A program made the translations under genes and the position numbers. This document shows, in pieces, positions 1 to 10,023 of a stretch of 64,000 nt of DNA. The notes beneath the pieces were generated by a model. That model saw nothing but the letters and a program-made list of their open reading frames with translations. It was not told the origin of the DNA and made no database searches. Every line of letters begins with the position of its first letter. Position 1 is the first letter of the stretch. This stretch comes from Gnetum montanum (lineage: Eukaryota; Streptophyta; Gnetopsida; Gnetales; Gnetaceae): positions 566,084-630,083 of the forward strand of contig MNCI01011864.1 of the NCBI GenBank assembly GCA_015680685.1, read 5' to 3'.

Positions 1-1736
1 TTGTTATGTGCAAGGCCTAAATCTCTCCACTTTTTCTTACCTTTGTCACTACTTTGTTCTACCTTAGACTCTTTTACAATTTTAAAGACAGTTTCAATTT
101 TAGAGTCTAAGGAACTCCATACGTCATTTACCATAGCCACTATTTCTGTTGTTAATTTTTGGATTGGCAAGGTTTTCCGGTTCACCAACTCTTCGATTGG
201 TGACTCATCCTCTTCATTACAAAATTTCACTCCCTTCTTTTAAAGGAAGGGATCACGGTTATACTCTTCTGCACTTTCCCTTTTGCGTAGCTCACCTTCT
301 TCTTTTGCTACTTGTTCCAACAAGCTATGCACTTCATGGACCCTAAGTTGTGAGAGTCTCCCTTGGGCATAAGTTCCAAGGGTTCTTTTAGTTTCATGCC
401 TTAGCCCATCCACAATGTGGCGAAGTTGATCCCGTTGAGCGTACCCCTGGCCTGGGCAACGATGTAACAATGTGTAGTAGCGGGCCATGGCAGCATCCAA
501 CGGTTCATATGTACCTTGCTTCCAGCCTTGGATCTGCTTACACAAATTGGACACTCTAGAGTACGTTTTATACTTTTCATTGAACAGTTCTAGTATCGTA
601 CGTCACCTCCTGATGGTTTCTAGTTCTAAGGACCGGTACCAACTCTCTGCTTCTTTAGTGAGTGTCCTTGGGAACTACTTAAGTTTTTGCCACTCATTTT
701 CTATATTCTGCAAGGCACAGGCATCGTGGAATGCCTGTAAATGATTTTGTGGATCGACATTATATCCCCCTTCAAATCGTGGGATATTGTTCATGTCTAA
801 TCGTTTGATCAGAAGATCCTTTAAATGCCTTGTGGGAATCCTAACTGCCTCTGTGATGTCAAGCATACTTCGGGTTGCGAGTAGGGGTTCTTCATGATCA
901 TCTCTTTCATGACGCTTGTGATATCTGTGTTGTTCCCTACTCTCCCTATGTCCTTACCCTTGTCCTCTCTCCTATCGAGGTCTTTCATCCTTCTTAATTT
1001 TATCCTCACCTTTATGTTCATGGTGGCTGCGCCCAGATGTGCAAGGAGAAGGTGAGTGATGGGATGAAGGAGAAGAAGAAGGGGAACCATCGCCATGACG
1101 ATGTTTCTTGCCTTCTCTTCGGCTACTACAACCTCGATCGTGGTGACAATCTAAGTGCCCATCCTTAGCATAGGTGGTTGTTCCCTCTGTGAACAGTTGA
1201 CGTTCACGGGCATCAAAACTAGGAATATGTATCGTTGATCATAGGTTCTGATACCCAACCTCCTCACCATTTTTAGGAGGGGAAACATCATTTGTTAAAG
1301 AACCCGTGACAAGGGGTTCCTCATCTCCTATTTCACTAAGGATGTGCGGGACCTTGCCCTTCAACAGTGCATGTTCACTCTCCTGCCTTAAGTCCCTCAT
1401 ACGTTGGGCATCTGTGGGATAATAATCCCTCATGTCAAATTCTTTAGCAACGTATTTAGCAAACAGTTCTTACATGTCAATCTGTACCAAGGCACAGAAG
1501 AGCATGTTAGGGACTGATCGATCTGGGGGTAACACGATGTTACCTTGCAAATCTCTCCATCACAGCTACTTGTCTTGATGGAGGATAAAAGTGAAGTTTG
1601 GAATATACTCATCGGGATGAGTATAAACTATCTTGTATTGTTTAGGACTTGGTTGATTTGGGTTATGTGTTTTATGTTGCCGACTGTCTCGTGTATGATC
1701 CTTAGGTGGTGAGTTGCTCTTATGAAAAGAAGGCAT
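1..1736 (-). pseudogene. gag: gag polyprotein of element 1 (partial, decayed)
   Basis: Structural Gag of an Athila-like retrotransposon, which would form cytoplasmic particles around the element RNA. The start is the ATG at 1736, aligned with the starts of elements 2, 3 and 5. One frame stays open to the window edge, broken only by in-frame stops at several points. Landmarks in order are a conserved N-terminal block with H-P-D-E-Y near 1620, a basic serine/arginine-rich stretch near 1150-930, the capsid-like block beginning L-D-M-N-N-I-P-R-F-E-G-G-Y near 800, and a charged helical block (E-Q-V-A-K-E-E-G-E-L) near 310. Several stops fall where sister copies have Trp, Gln or Arg codons, which suggests cytosine deamination. 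The zinc-knuckle region lies beyond the edge. Confidence 0.85.
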
Positions 1737-1859
1737 TTTTATCGATGTGCTAATTTCACCGTTATATAATTTTCTTCTTTTGATTAACCCGAAGATTCGT
1801 TAAGGCTCATAACGATGTGTGTAATATCCCTTATGTTCTATTCAGCACACAAACACTTA

Positions 1860-1878
1860 GTCCCTGGCAATGGTGCCA
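1860..1878 (-). other. Primer-binding site, tRNA-Asp type
   Basis: On the minus strand this reads TGGCACCATTGCCAGGGAC, starting one base after the LTR end. It differs only slightly from TGGCGCCGTTGCCGGGGA, the complement of the plant tRNA-Asp 3' end. Minus-strand DNA synthesis would start here. Confidence 0.85.
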
Positions 1879-1879
1879 A

Positions 1880-2619
1880 TGATGAGTGGTGAGGTACCCC
1901 TACACTCAACCATATGAAATAAGTGTAGCATGCGCGATCCGGTCGAACTCCACAAACTAAATGCCTACATGCCCCATGGTACACTTGGCGTTAATCATTC
2001 GTTGTCTTCCTAGACTTACTTGTAGTTGTCACGGTGTATGGTTAAGTAAGTCTGAGGTATATGATTTTTATGGTCTTTTATGATTTATGTCTTCTATGCT
2101 ATCAAGGTGAAGGGTTGGGAGAGCTAACTAACTCTAACTAAGGACTAAGTCTAAATTAACTAGTATCAACATCTGTTCCCACTTATCGTACACACCCTGA
2201 ACTATGCAACTGTGGCTACCAANAGATTCCTTGATTCGCCGTACACATTCATCAATGCTCGTAATCAAGTTGTACTCATGCCGTGCTAATGCAGGTAATA
2301 AATAACAGGTAGGAAATAACATGTAATAAACCTATTCCATGCACTTCAAGGTTTATCCACAAAGCTCGTCTTTATTGTCGTACACAACTTGCGTTCAGGT
2401 ACAAAGCTGCTCGAATAAAGATCCATTCACTTGGGGACTCTTACTGCGGGCACATGGAAAATATTCTATCTCTAGAGTGATCAAACTGCCAGAGTTTCCC
2501 TACTTTAAGCCTAGGATGGGAAATAAGGGGCGTGCCGCCTCTTATTTATAAATTTGGTGGCGGACCGCGATATTGCGGCGGCCACGATATCGCAGTGCAT
2601 GCGATATCGTGTCTCATCA
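1880..2619 (-). repeat. 5' LTR of element 1
   Basis: The LTR is 740 bp with 7 bp inverted ends, TGATGAG and CTCATCA. On the minus strand it begins with a GC-rich cluster of GATATCG-like palindromes (2619 to about 2560), followed by a TATAAATA box (complement of 2543-2550) that fits a Pol II promoter, and an AATAAA-containing R-like segment near 2420. A single N at 2223 marks an unresolved base. The sequence aligns along its length with the LTR at 58554-59354. Confidence 0.85.
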
Positions 2620-3430
2620 AATTCCATAGGGTTGATTACAAAAGACAAAATTTCATTAAGAGCTACCCCTTATCTTTTCATAAACCAAGTTAAGATTAGA
2701 TAATCAATGAAGCACAACTAATCCTATCCATTCAATTAACATTCAATAGTATTTAAAACTAGAGGCTAAACTCCAAAGCATGAACACTAAAAATAAAGTA
2801 ACCTATCTCTAAACCAATAAGTCATTAGTAACAAATAAATCAATATCTCATGATCCTATAATCAACCAAGACTCTACTCCTTTTGAAACATTAACAAAAC
2901 GATAAGAAATAGAAATTTCATGGCAAGTGAGTAAAAACATGCATATTCAACTTTTAAGACAAAGCAACACATCTTATCATGTTAAATATATCAAAACACC
3001 AAACACAACCAATCATCTTTTTATTCTAAAAAACTTCATAAACTAATATATGATAATCATTTTGAGAGCAAAAATAGCATATATATGTACCTCATTTCTT
3101 ATCAAAAGAGATCATGAACACCTTTTCTAATTTCAATCTACCATTGTGAGTACTTGAGATCTCTAAGGTGAGTACTTCTCAACTCATATTTGAAATAAGG
3201 AGCTTAGGTACTTAAAATGATACATTCTTAACATATAAAAGGTCAAGCATGAACCATTAAATCCTTAACATTATACTCACAAGTAAGTTTATATAACCTA
3301 TAAAGTTTAAGAGCTTTCACAAATAAAGACCATCTTTAGGTAAGGACTTTAAAGATTGATAAATAAATGTCCTCTTTTACTTTCAAAACTTTACTAGATG
3401 AATATGTTCTTCCTTTCTTGTTTTCTTATA
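2620..3430. other. Non-coding stretch, no feature recognised
   Basis: AT-rich DNA with stops in all frames. I could not match it to any element in this window. It may be decayed interior of the target into which element 1 and the neighbouring minus-strand element inserted. Confidence 0.4.
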
Positions 3431-3870
3431 TAGGCGCTAGAGATTGGAAGCTTGCAATTATGATATCATATCTTTGAGAGAATCACTCAAGGGTCCCCCT
3501 ACACTAATGCTCCCCCTGCATATATGACCCATATTTTGAAAAATCTATTGTAATTCAATGATTGGAAACTCTACTGGACATCTTAAATACATAGTAGACA
3601 TCTTGTATGAGGCTAAGATATCTATGCGTTAGAGTAAACGTCTATCCTACCATGGCCAAAAATAAAGATCCTTATTTTGAGGTCTAGAACCTTCGGGCAC
3701 CTCCAAAAAAATTCCCATAGCCCCTGGAACCTTCTAGACTCATCAAAATAAGTCTAAAACACCCCTAGACATGGAAAAAATAACTTGAAATCATCATTAA
3801 AAAATCAACACGAGAAAACACACATAGCATCATCCATAATTTGAGAATTGCACAAGGGCTGGGTGATGTC
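3430..3870 (-). repeat. Inverted scrap related to the element 4 LTR
   Basis: Read on the minus strand, about 3860-3650 aligns with the first 200 bp of the LTRs at 12520 and 18329. Shared blocks in order are a TGTGT..TCTCGTGTTGA-like segment, GGGGTGTTTTAGA, GATGAGTCTAGAAGG and GGTTCTAGA..TCAAAATAAG. It also carries AGACATCT-like motifs near 3570-3600 and a TATATAAG box near 3430. The ends are not clean, so this is an LTR-derived fragment or a divergent relative, not a defined LTR. Confidence 0.5.
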
Positions 3871-4599
3871 TCCATAAATCTTGAGTGCCATCTCAAGATT
3901 AAGTTTGGAGACTTTTGAAACTAAGACCTTCTATTAGTAGTACCAAATAATTCATATTCTCAAGGAATTTCTTTTAAAATGTTGCTTTTCTCCAAATTTA
4001 CATGAATTATAATAAAGGTACCAATTTGAATGCTTCAATTATCATACATCAAAAATCTTTTTAAAAAATTAGACTTTATGATTTCACAAGGAAGAAAGAA
4101 TGTCATAGCTTAATTAAGATTTTGGAGCATAAGACATATATGTCTAAATAGTAATAAACATTCAATGAGGAGCTTTTGGTTCATAAATTACAATTAAGGT
4201 CTTTAAACCACTTAGAAACCACTATATTCTAGTTAAAAAAACATTAAAAGTAGCACAAGTAGGACATTATAGCATATTATAGCTTCAACAATTTGTAAGA
4301 TCAAGTGGAAATTTCTTTGGATTTCCAAATATGTCCAATATCTTCCATTCAATCATAAAAATACCAAGCTTATCAAATCAAGGAATAATGATTACAACTA
4401 TACTTACTATTACTTACCTTGCTTGCTGATGGAGATCAAGATAACTAAGGAGATTGCAATTGAGGTACTTCTTTTGAAATTCCTCCTTTCATACCAATTT
4501 CATTTATTTTTAGTGTCTTTCTTCCTTTTACAAAATTTTTGAGAGTTCTTTCACTTCTTGCATTTCTATTGAATCTCCATTATTTAATCCTCATCATTA

Positions 4600-4960
4600 G
4601 ATATGATAACATCATCATCTATGAGATCCATGCAGATGAGATGTGTATATTTTGAAGTGTCATCTGCCTCTTCCTTACTTTAGTCTCCATCATCCCAGCT
4701 AGTGTAGATATTACTTCTTCTTCTTTATTCACTATACACTTTTCCTTGTAACTTATAAGCATTGGGATAGTCAAAGGCCATATGGCCTCTTCTACCACAT
4801 ATCCAGCATGCCATAGAAAAAATATCAAAATTTAAAATTTTAGATTGTTTACCTCTACTCTTACATTTGTTGTCCAAAATGTTGTTGATGAGTTAAGTGC
4901 ATTCATCCAATATGAATGCCCAAACTAGGAATATTATGTATTTAAAGAGTTCTTGCATCT
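4600..4960 (-). pseudogene. gag: Gag zinc-knuckle remnant of an LTR element
   Basis: On the minus strand, 4808-4764 encodes a knuckle of the form C-W-I-C-G-R-R-G-H-M-A-F-D-Y, which matches C-x2-C-x4-H with the last cysteine replaced by tyrosine. Acidic and basic residues follow. The layout, about 300 bp downstream of an initiator-Met-type primer site, fits the nucleocapsid of a copia-like or small gypsy Gag. The surrounding frame is broken and no protease or RT could be recognised, so the lineage is uncertain. Confidence 0.5.
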
Positions 4961-5086
4961 AAGTCTTCCATCACATAAAGGTAACCCCATTGAACATTTA
5001 TGACTTGATGTATCATCCCTCTTCCATTGTTTACTCCTAAGTTGTTACTGTTCACTCCTAAGTTATTACACTTAAAATCAAGAATA

Positions 5087-5102
5087 CCTTGCTCCAATAC
5101 CA
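5087..5102 (-). other. Primer-binding site, tRNA-iMet type (decayed)
   Basis: Minus strand reads TGGTATTGGAGCAAGG, close to the common plant primer site TGGTATCAGAGC. It lies two bases after the LTR end at 5105, the usual spacing. Confidence 0.6.
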
Positions 5103-5104
5103 CT

Positions 5105-6364
5105 TGAGGATTGAGAACTTAGAAGGGGGATTAAATAAGTTCCCCAATTAAAATAAGTTCTACCCATCAAATTAAAGAAAAAATTTACATGGTTCTCCAA
5201 CTTGGATAGTCCACACATGGAGGGTAGATTCCTTGCACATCTTCAAACTTTGTTTCTTCTAAAATGTGGTTTAAAGAACACCATAGCCTTTACAATACTT
5301 GAGCTCCACTATGGAGAGTTTCGTTGCTGCAAAATCTCTCAACCTCACAAGGTCCCAACAAGCTTAAAATGTAGTTTGAAGGGCACCACACCTTGTACAA
5401 GCTCTAAGCTCCTCTCCAGAGTGTTTTGTTGCTACAAAACCACTTAACCCTATAAGGTCCCAACAAGATCACAATGTGGTTTTAAGGATTCCATAACCTT
5501 TACAAAATCAAGCTCTACTCCAGAGTGTTCTGATGCTGCAAGACCACTGAATCATGTAGAATTCAGACAAGCTTAATATAGATGCCTTCTCGCAAGAAGA
5601 ACATCAACCCCTCAGGGTAACAAGAAAAGAAAAGAAATTACAAGTAGAGAATGTAACTCAACTTACAAATTCCTTGTACAATGAAGTACAGTCTCATAAT
5701 AAATCAAACAAATGATGTGACAATTCAAGTACACAAGTATACCAACATAAGATATATAATGATAAATTTGATGTTTACAATTCTTGCACTATTCCCAAGA
5801 TTTTGGTGGAGTCTACTTATAGCCTTGAAGTTTTCAAAAATACCTTGAAATTCATGCAATGACTATTCAATGACTAGTGTAGACATCTTCTTCGAGATTG
5901 GGACATCTTTCTATATTCAGCTTTAACTCTAGGGAGACGTCTCCTTTCAAAATGGGACATCTCTAAGGAGATGTATTTTTCAAAAGGAGACGTCTCTTGA
6001 TTTTGGGAGACGTCTTCCTATGAATGCACTCCTGTCGGCTAAGATGTCTTTTATTTCTTAGAGACGTCTTCTCAACTTTTGAGCTCTAGTTCTTGAGGCT
6101 TTCTCTTATTGATTTGGCTTCTTCCCAATCCCTAGAGCATATTTATTTAGCTTGTAGTTGTCGTACATGTCCATGCTCTCATCTTGCCTATGTAGTCTTT
6201 ATAACGACATCTCTACATAGATCTCATGACATCTCAATGTAGATCTCATTTTCAAATTCAACTCTTGTTCTAAAGTCCTTGCTCATTTATGGTCTTGCTA
6301 GAATACAAACTCATTTCCATATTCTCAATTTTCTTTAAGATTTTGACATACCAAAAGGTCAACA
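5105..6364 (-). repeat. 5' LTR of a minus-strand LTR element (copia-like?)
   Basis: On the minus strand this 1,260 bp block begins TGTTGACCTTTTGG and ends CAATCCTCA, just before a primer site, so it has standard TG...CA ends. It contains several GAGACGTCTC and GACATCT palindromes (5900-6240) and a three-copy 105 bp tandem repeat (5261-5575). Its outer end at 6364 interrupts the accessory ORF that continues from 6365 and that is uninterrupted in the copy at 53040, which supports an insertion boundary here. I did not find a clean partner LTR. Confidence 0.6.
5261..5575. repeat. Tandem repeat, three units of 105 bp
   Basis: Units begin at 5261, 5366 and 5471 with AAAATGTGGTTT, AAAATGTAGTTTG and ACAATGTGGTTTT. 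Each carries in order a CCATAGCCTTTACAA-like block, a CTCCAGAGTG-like block, a GTTGCTGCAAAA-like block and, in units 1 and 2, AAGGTCCCAACAAG. Spacing is exactly 105 bp twice. It lies inside the U5/R side of the minus-strand LTR. Confidence 0.8.
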
Positions 6365-8558
6365 TCCAAGCCATCTAGGAACAATTGATTATATTCATAG
6401 TTATCATGGAACTCGACTTTAGACCGTTCATGGAATTCATGCCTATCAACATCTACAAACAACTACACGCCTCACCTCTATGGCCAACTCTATCATGCAA
6501 CAAAGAATGGTACCTAGGAGAAGTATACCAATTTTGGAAAAATGAGTAAGACAATGCCACAATAAAAATTAAAGGAGTCTTTTCACCTTATTCAATCAAG
6601 GCAATTGCCAAGGTACTTAATATTTCTAATGTCGAAGCAAACATTGCACAGATATCTACAAGATCTGACATAGAAGCAAAGAAGTTATGGCTACAAAGGA
6701 CATATGGAAAAGTAGATAAATAATATAACAAATTATATGTCAAAGAGAAAATATCTTTCAAGATTGGGAATTACCATCTTTTCCTTACCAAAATATTATA
6801 CATAATTTTCACCTATGCTATAAGAGGAAGTTCAATCATCATGGGGAAATTCAATGCAAAGATGGCTCATTTATTATTTGTAGAGATTCAAATAATATTT
6901 GAAGAGAAGAAGGCATGGAAACTCATATTTTCGTTCCCTTACCTTATTAGAAGGTTGTGCAAGTAAGCCAAGATTCTGGGTTACACAAATGATGTCCTAC
7001 ACAACACCTAGAATGCATCCTATGCAAAGATGTTCAAGCTAGTGTCATCAAAGAAAGATTAGCTAGAAAAGCTAGCAGACATTTAGGGAGTGATAGGATC
7101 TACACCCACTAGAAACATCTTGATCATGAGATAAGAGCAAGTAGGATCTCATGGATCAACTCCCATCAGTGATAGACCTAACACAATAGGAATACCAACC
7201 TTCTATGATCCATTTGTAACAAATTGTAGAAACCATAAGTTGAGGAAATAAGAAGGGATCTAAAATGTATAGAGTAAAAGACAACTCCTTAAGACCTACA
7301 GTATCAATAGGACTCGCTAGTGTTCAAGTATCTTTACAAGAAAGAAAAGATGAAGACTAGACACCACAAATTTCTAGGAATGCTACATCTTTTTAGGTCA
7401 TGCTAGAAATAAGAGAAGAAGCCACAGTAGTGGTAATGCAACACCAAGATGTAACAAGAGAAACAAAGGTGATCATAGATTATATAAAAAATTCATTCAA
7501 TGTTTCCATTGTGCTATTGGTAGATATTACTAGAGTCAAAGATGTTGAAATAATATTTAGTACATCCATGCCCCTACCAAAACATGAAGATATCCTAGAT
7601 CAACTGTTGTAGATAGGCCAAGTAATGTAAAATCTCTTTGATATCATAGCCATATCATTATAGTTCAGTCAAATCTAATCTCAACAAAGGACAAGTTAAT
7701 AATGACTAAAATAAGAGCTCAACATGTTGCGAATGAAGCGCATAGGTTGCAAGTTGAATTAGCATCCCTAAGAGCAAAAAGAAGAGACCTTGCATAGTAC
7801 ATAATGCAAAACTAGCTCAATAAATTTAGTGCATGGTAGAATAAGGCCAAAAAGCATGAGAGACTCAAAGAAGACTTTAGAAACTAGGTGGACATGTACA
7901 AACAAATTAATGAAAAATAAATTCAATTGGCTAAGACCAAAATTAGCTCCATCACTACACAAATACCTTATTGGTAGCTGATCCTAGATAGTCTTATCCA
8001 TGTCCACCAAGCTGAATTAAAGAATAAGAACTTGTAGATTGAAGACCTTACAAAGTACATGGAATTAGCAAACCTTTGGTATGCTAATCTAGCCATGCTC
8101 ATAGTAGGTAGCCCAAGGAATGAGCTAGAATAGTAAGTAGCTACAATGTAAGCAATGTATGAAAAAGAGTTTCCAAATAGGAAGGATGCACAACAAAAAT
8201 TGCATATTGCAAACTATAAGCTTGAAATAGTAAAAGCTAGCTAATAAGACCAAAAGGATGTAGTAGCAAACCTGGCCTATAGAATGACATATTATCAAGA
8301 ACTATGAAAGGTGTTTAGGGCATTTGAAAAAGAAAGGAAGTTTGCAGCTTGGTACGTAAAAGCAAATAAGATGTTCCATAGCTTTCATGCCCATGGAAAG
8401 TACCAATGTCAATAAACATTGTAGAATTTTCTTGGACAATACACAATCTTCGATCAGAAGAGGAGAAATTTCAAGCATTACTCAATATACACCAGATTCC
8501 AAAGCCTGATGATAAAGGAAAGAAGCCAATGCATGAGCCATTGTCACCAGGGACATGA
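6365..8558 (+). pseudogene. Accessory ORF of an Athila-like element, copy 1 (decayed)
   Basis: A long decayed frame just upstream of a polypurine tract and 3' LTR. The first part (6365-7650) is shared with a second copy at 53040-54345. It encodes blocks such as F-M-E-F-M-P-I-N-I-Y, then K-I-K-G-V-F-S-P-Y-S-I-K-A-I-A-K-V-L-N-I, and near 6830-6960 a segment with I-I-M-G-K-F-N and F-S-F-P-Y-L-I-R-R-L-C-K. This order resembles, from memory, the 'putative plant transposon protein' domain found in some plant LTR elements; I could not test that. The second part (about 7680-8400) is rich in Lys, Glu, Ala, Leu and Gln and looks like a coiled coil. The C-terminus is readable and ends in K-K-P-M-H-E-P-L-S-P-G-T with a TGA at 8556-8558. 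Several stops and frameshifts kill it, and the 5' end was cut off by the LTR at 5105-6364. Confidence 0.5.
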
Positions 8559-8780
8559 AGCTATATTGAGCTAAACCATTTTGTTTTGTTTGTTTTATTT
8601 TCATGTGTGCTCATCATGCAATGCATAATAATTTTGTAAAGCACCACTCAAACCACAATGTAGCATTTAGAGTCAACTAGGCATATATATAAGTAGTCAT
8701 ATCAAAGTCTAAGTAGACCTCACAATTTTGGAAGGAACTTTATTCTCCTTTTGTTTTATCTTAAGGATGAATTTTCAATT

Positions 8781-8793
8781 AGTTATGGGGGTA
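8781..8793 (+). other. Polypurine tract before 3' LTR
   Basis: AGTTATGGGGGTA touches the LTR start at 8794. The same ATGGGGGTA|TGAT arrangement is seen, as reverse complement, beside the 3' LTRs of elements 2 and 3. It would prime plus-strand DNA synthesis. Confidence 0.75.
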
Positions 8794-9711
8794 TGATAAA
8801 ACTTATTTTTTATAAGCTATGATATCATAGTATGATATTGTATCTATGACATTACAGCCTTGCATACATCATCGTTAATGTGATATAGAGGATCCTAGTT
8901 AACACTATAAATACTAACCCTTGATCACGTCAAACGAATAACTTTCATTTAACAATAAATGAAACTCTTGCAGTTCATTTTTGTAACTTAGAATTTGAGT
9001 TAGAAGTGAATGCCCATAGTGTGATGTTGAACAATTATATGGAATCTTTATTCGAGTGTATTGTACTTGGGCACAATTCATGGCTGGAAATAAAGATCGA
9101 GATTGGTTCTCACCATTACAACATTGTACTCAGTTTATGTATTTTTACTTAGTCATTTTTCTTATTTTAATTTTCATTTCTTTAATATGTTTACTTGATT
9201 TTAGTTCTTTACATTTTCTAAGTACTTTACTTTTTCCATGTTCATTATTAAGGTAGACTAAGTACAACTACTTTTGAGCTTTAAGTGTAATCATTTGATA
9301 ACCTAGTAGTAACTTCACTAGATTTGCTCAGTAATCGATTTACTTGATAATCCTGGTAACAATTACATGAGCCCAAGATGCCTATGGAAAATTGGAAATG
9401 GATGCTTATCACCATAGACTAGGATAGATTTATATGTTAGTTACCCCTTAGACTTAGACTTTATTCTCATTCTTTTCATTATGAAAGCGCCTAGGAGTAA
9501 TTTGAGCCCACAACATCATAATATCATATGCCTCATTGAGAGTTAAATCATACTACTGATACTTTGCTAACTTAAAGTGAGAATACAACGATCACAAACC
9601 AACTATCAACCACTAGCATACTTACATTATCCATCCACAAATTACAATCTAGTCACATGTGAATGCCTGTGATTTGTATGGTGAGGTGTTGGAATACCCA
9701 GCTACTCATCA
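8794..9711 (+). repeat. 3' LTR, TGATAAAA subtype
   Basis: This 918 bp LTR begins TGATAAAACTTATTTTT and ends CTACTCATCA. It starts with GATATC-like palindromes (8817-8850), has a TATAAATA box at 8906-8913, an AATAAAGATC block near 9090 and a GGTGAGGTGTTGGAATAC block before the end. It aligns with the 5' LTR of element A (23595-24260), which lacks roughly 230 bp from the middle. No primer site follows and a polypurine tract precedes it, so it is a 3' LTR. Confidence 0.8.
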
Positions 9712-10009
9712 ATGTATAATAGCATAAACAATGAAATCATAGCTTTTCAACTCAAATTTATGAAAGTAAATATACATATAATAAGATAATATTTCTCTTG
9801 TTTAGTGAATCATGATAACTTGATGAATTACATGGCCTTCATGTCTATGACGCTTCATTCAAATTTATGTCCTATCAACTTTCAATGGTAGGATAGAGGC
9901 CTACCATAGTTGTGATGGTTAACCAAGATTTTCAATAATCCCATACCTTCCTAATATTTTGTAAGGAACCTATTCCTCATTTTTTTTAACTCGAGGACAA
10001 GTTTTCATT
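9712..10009 (+). other. 3' non-coding end of another gypsy element
   Basis: This block lies between two LTRs of the same superfamily and runs into a polypurine tract. Its last 60 bp (CTTCCTAATATTTTGTAAGGAACC, then CTCGAGGACAAGTTTTCATTTA) match the segment that precedes the 3' LTR in elements 2 and 3. I read it as the tail of the element whose LTR starts at 10024. Confidence 0.55.
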
Positions 10010-10023
10010 TAATCGTGGGGGTA
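10010..10023 (+). other. Polypurine tract before second 3' LTR
   Basis: The motif TCGTGGGGGTA ends immediately before TGATGAG at 10024, as in elements 2 and 3. Confidence 0.7.

Larger units (their letters stand above)
1..2619 (-). mobile_element. Athila-like Ty3/gypsy element 1, 5' part
   Basis: The minus strand reads, from high to low coordinate, a 5' LTR (2619-1880), a tRNA-Asp-type primer site and a long gag frame that runs off the left window edge. Protease, RT and integrase would lie outside the window. Its LTR is most like that of element 5 (58554-59354): both have GATATC-type palindromes next to the outer tip and a TATAAATA box. Assignment to the Athila-like group rests on the primer site and on gag similarity to elements 2 and 3, which carry Athila-type RT. 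Only one flank is visible (AATTC after 2619), so no target duplication can be checked. Confidence 0.85.
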
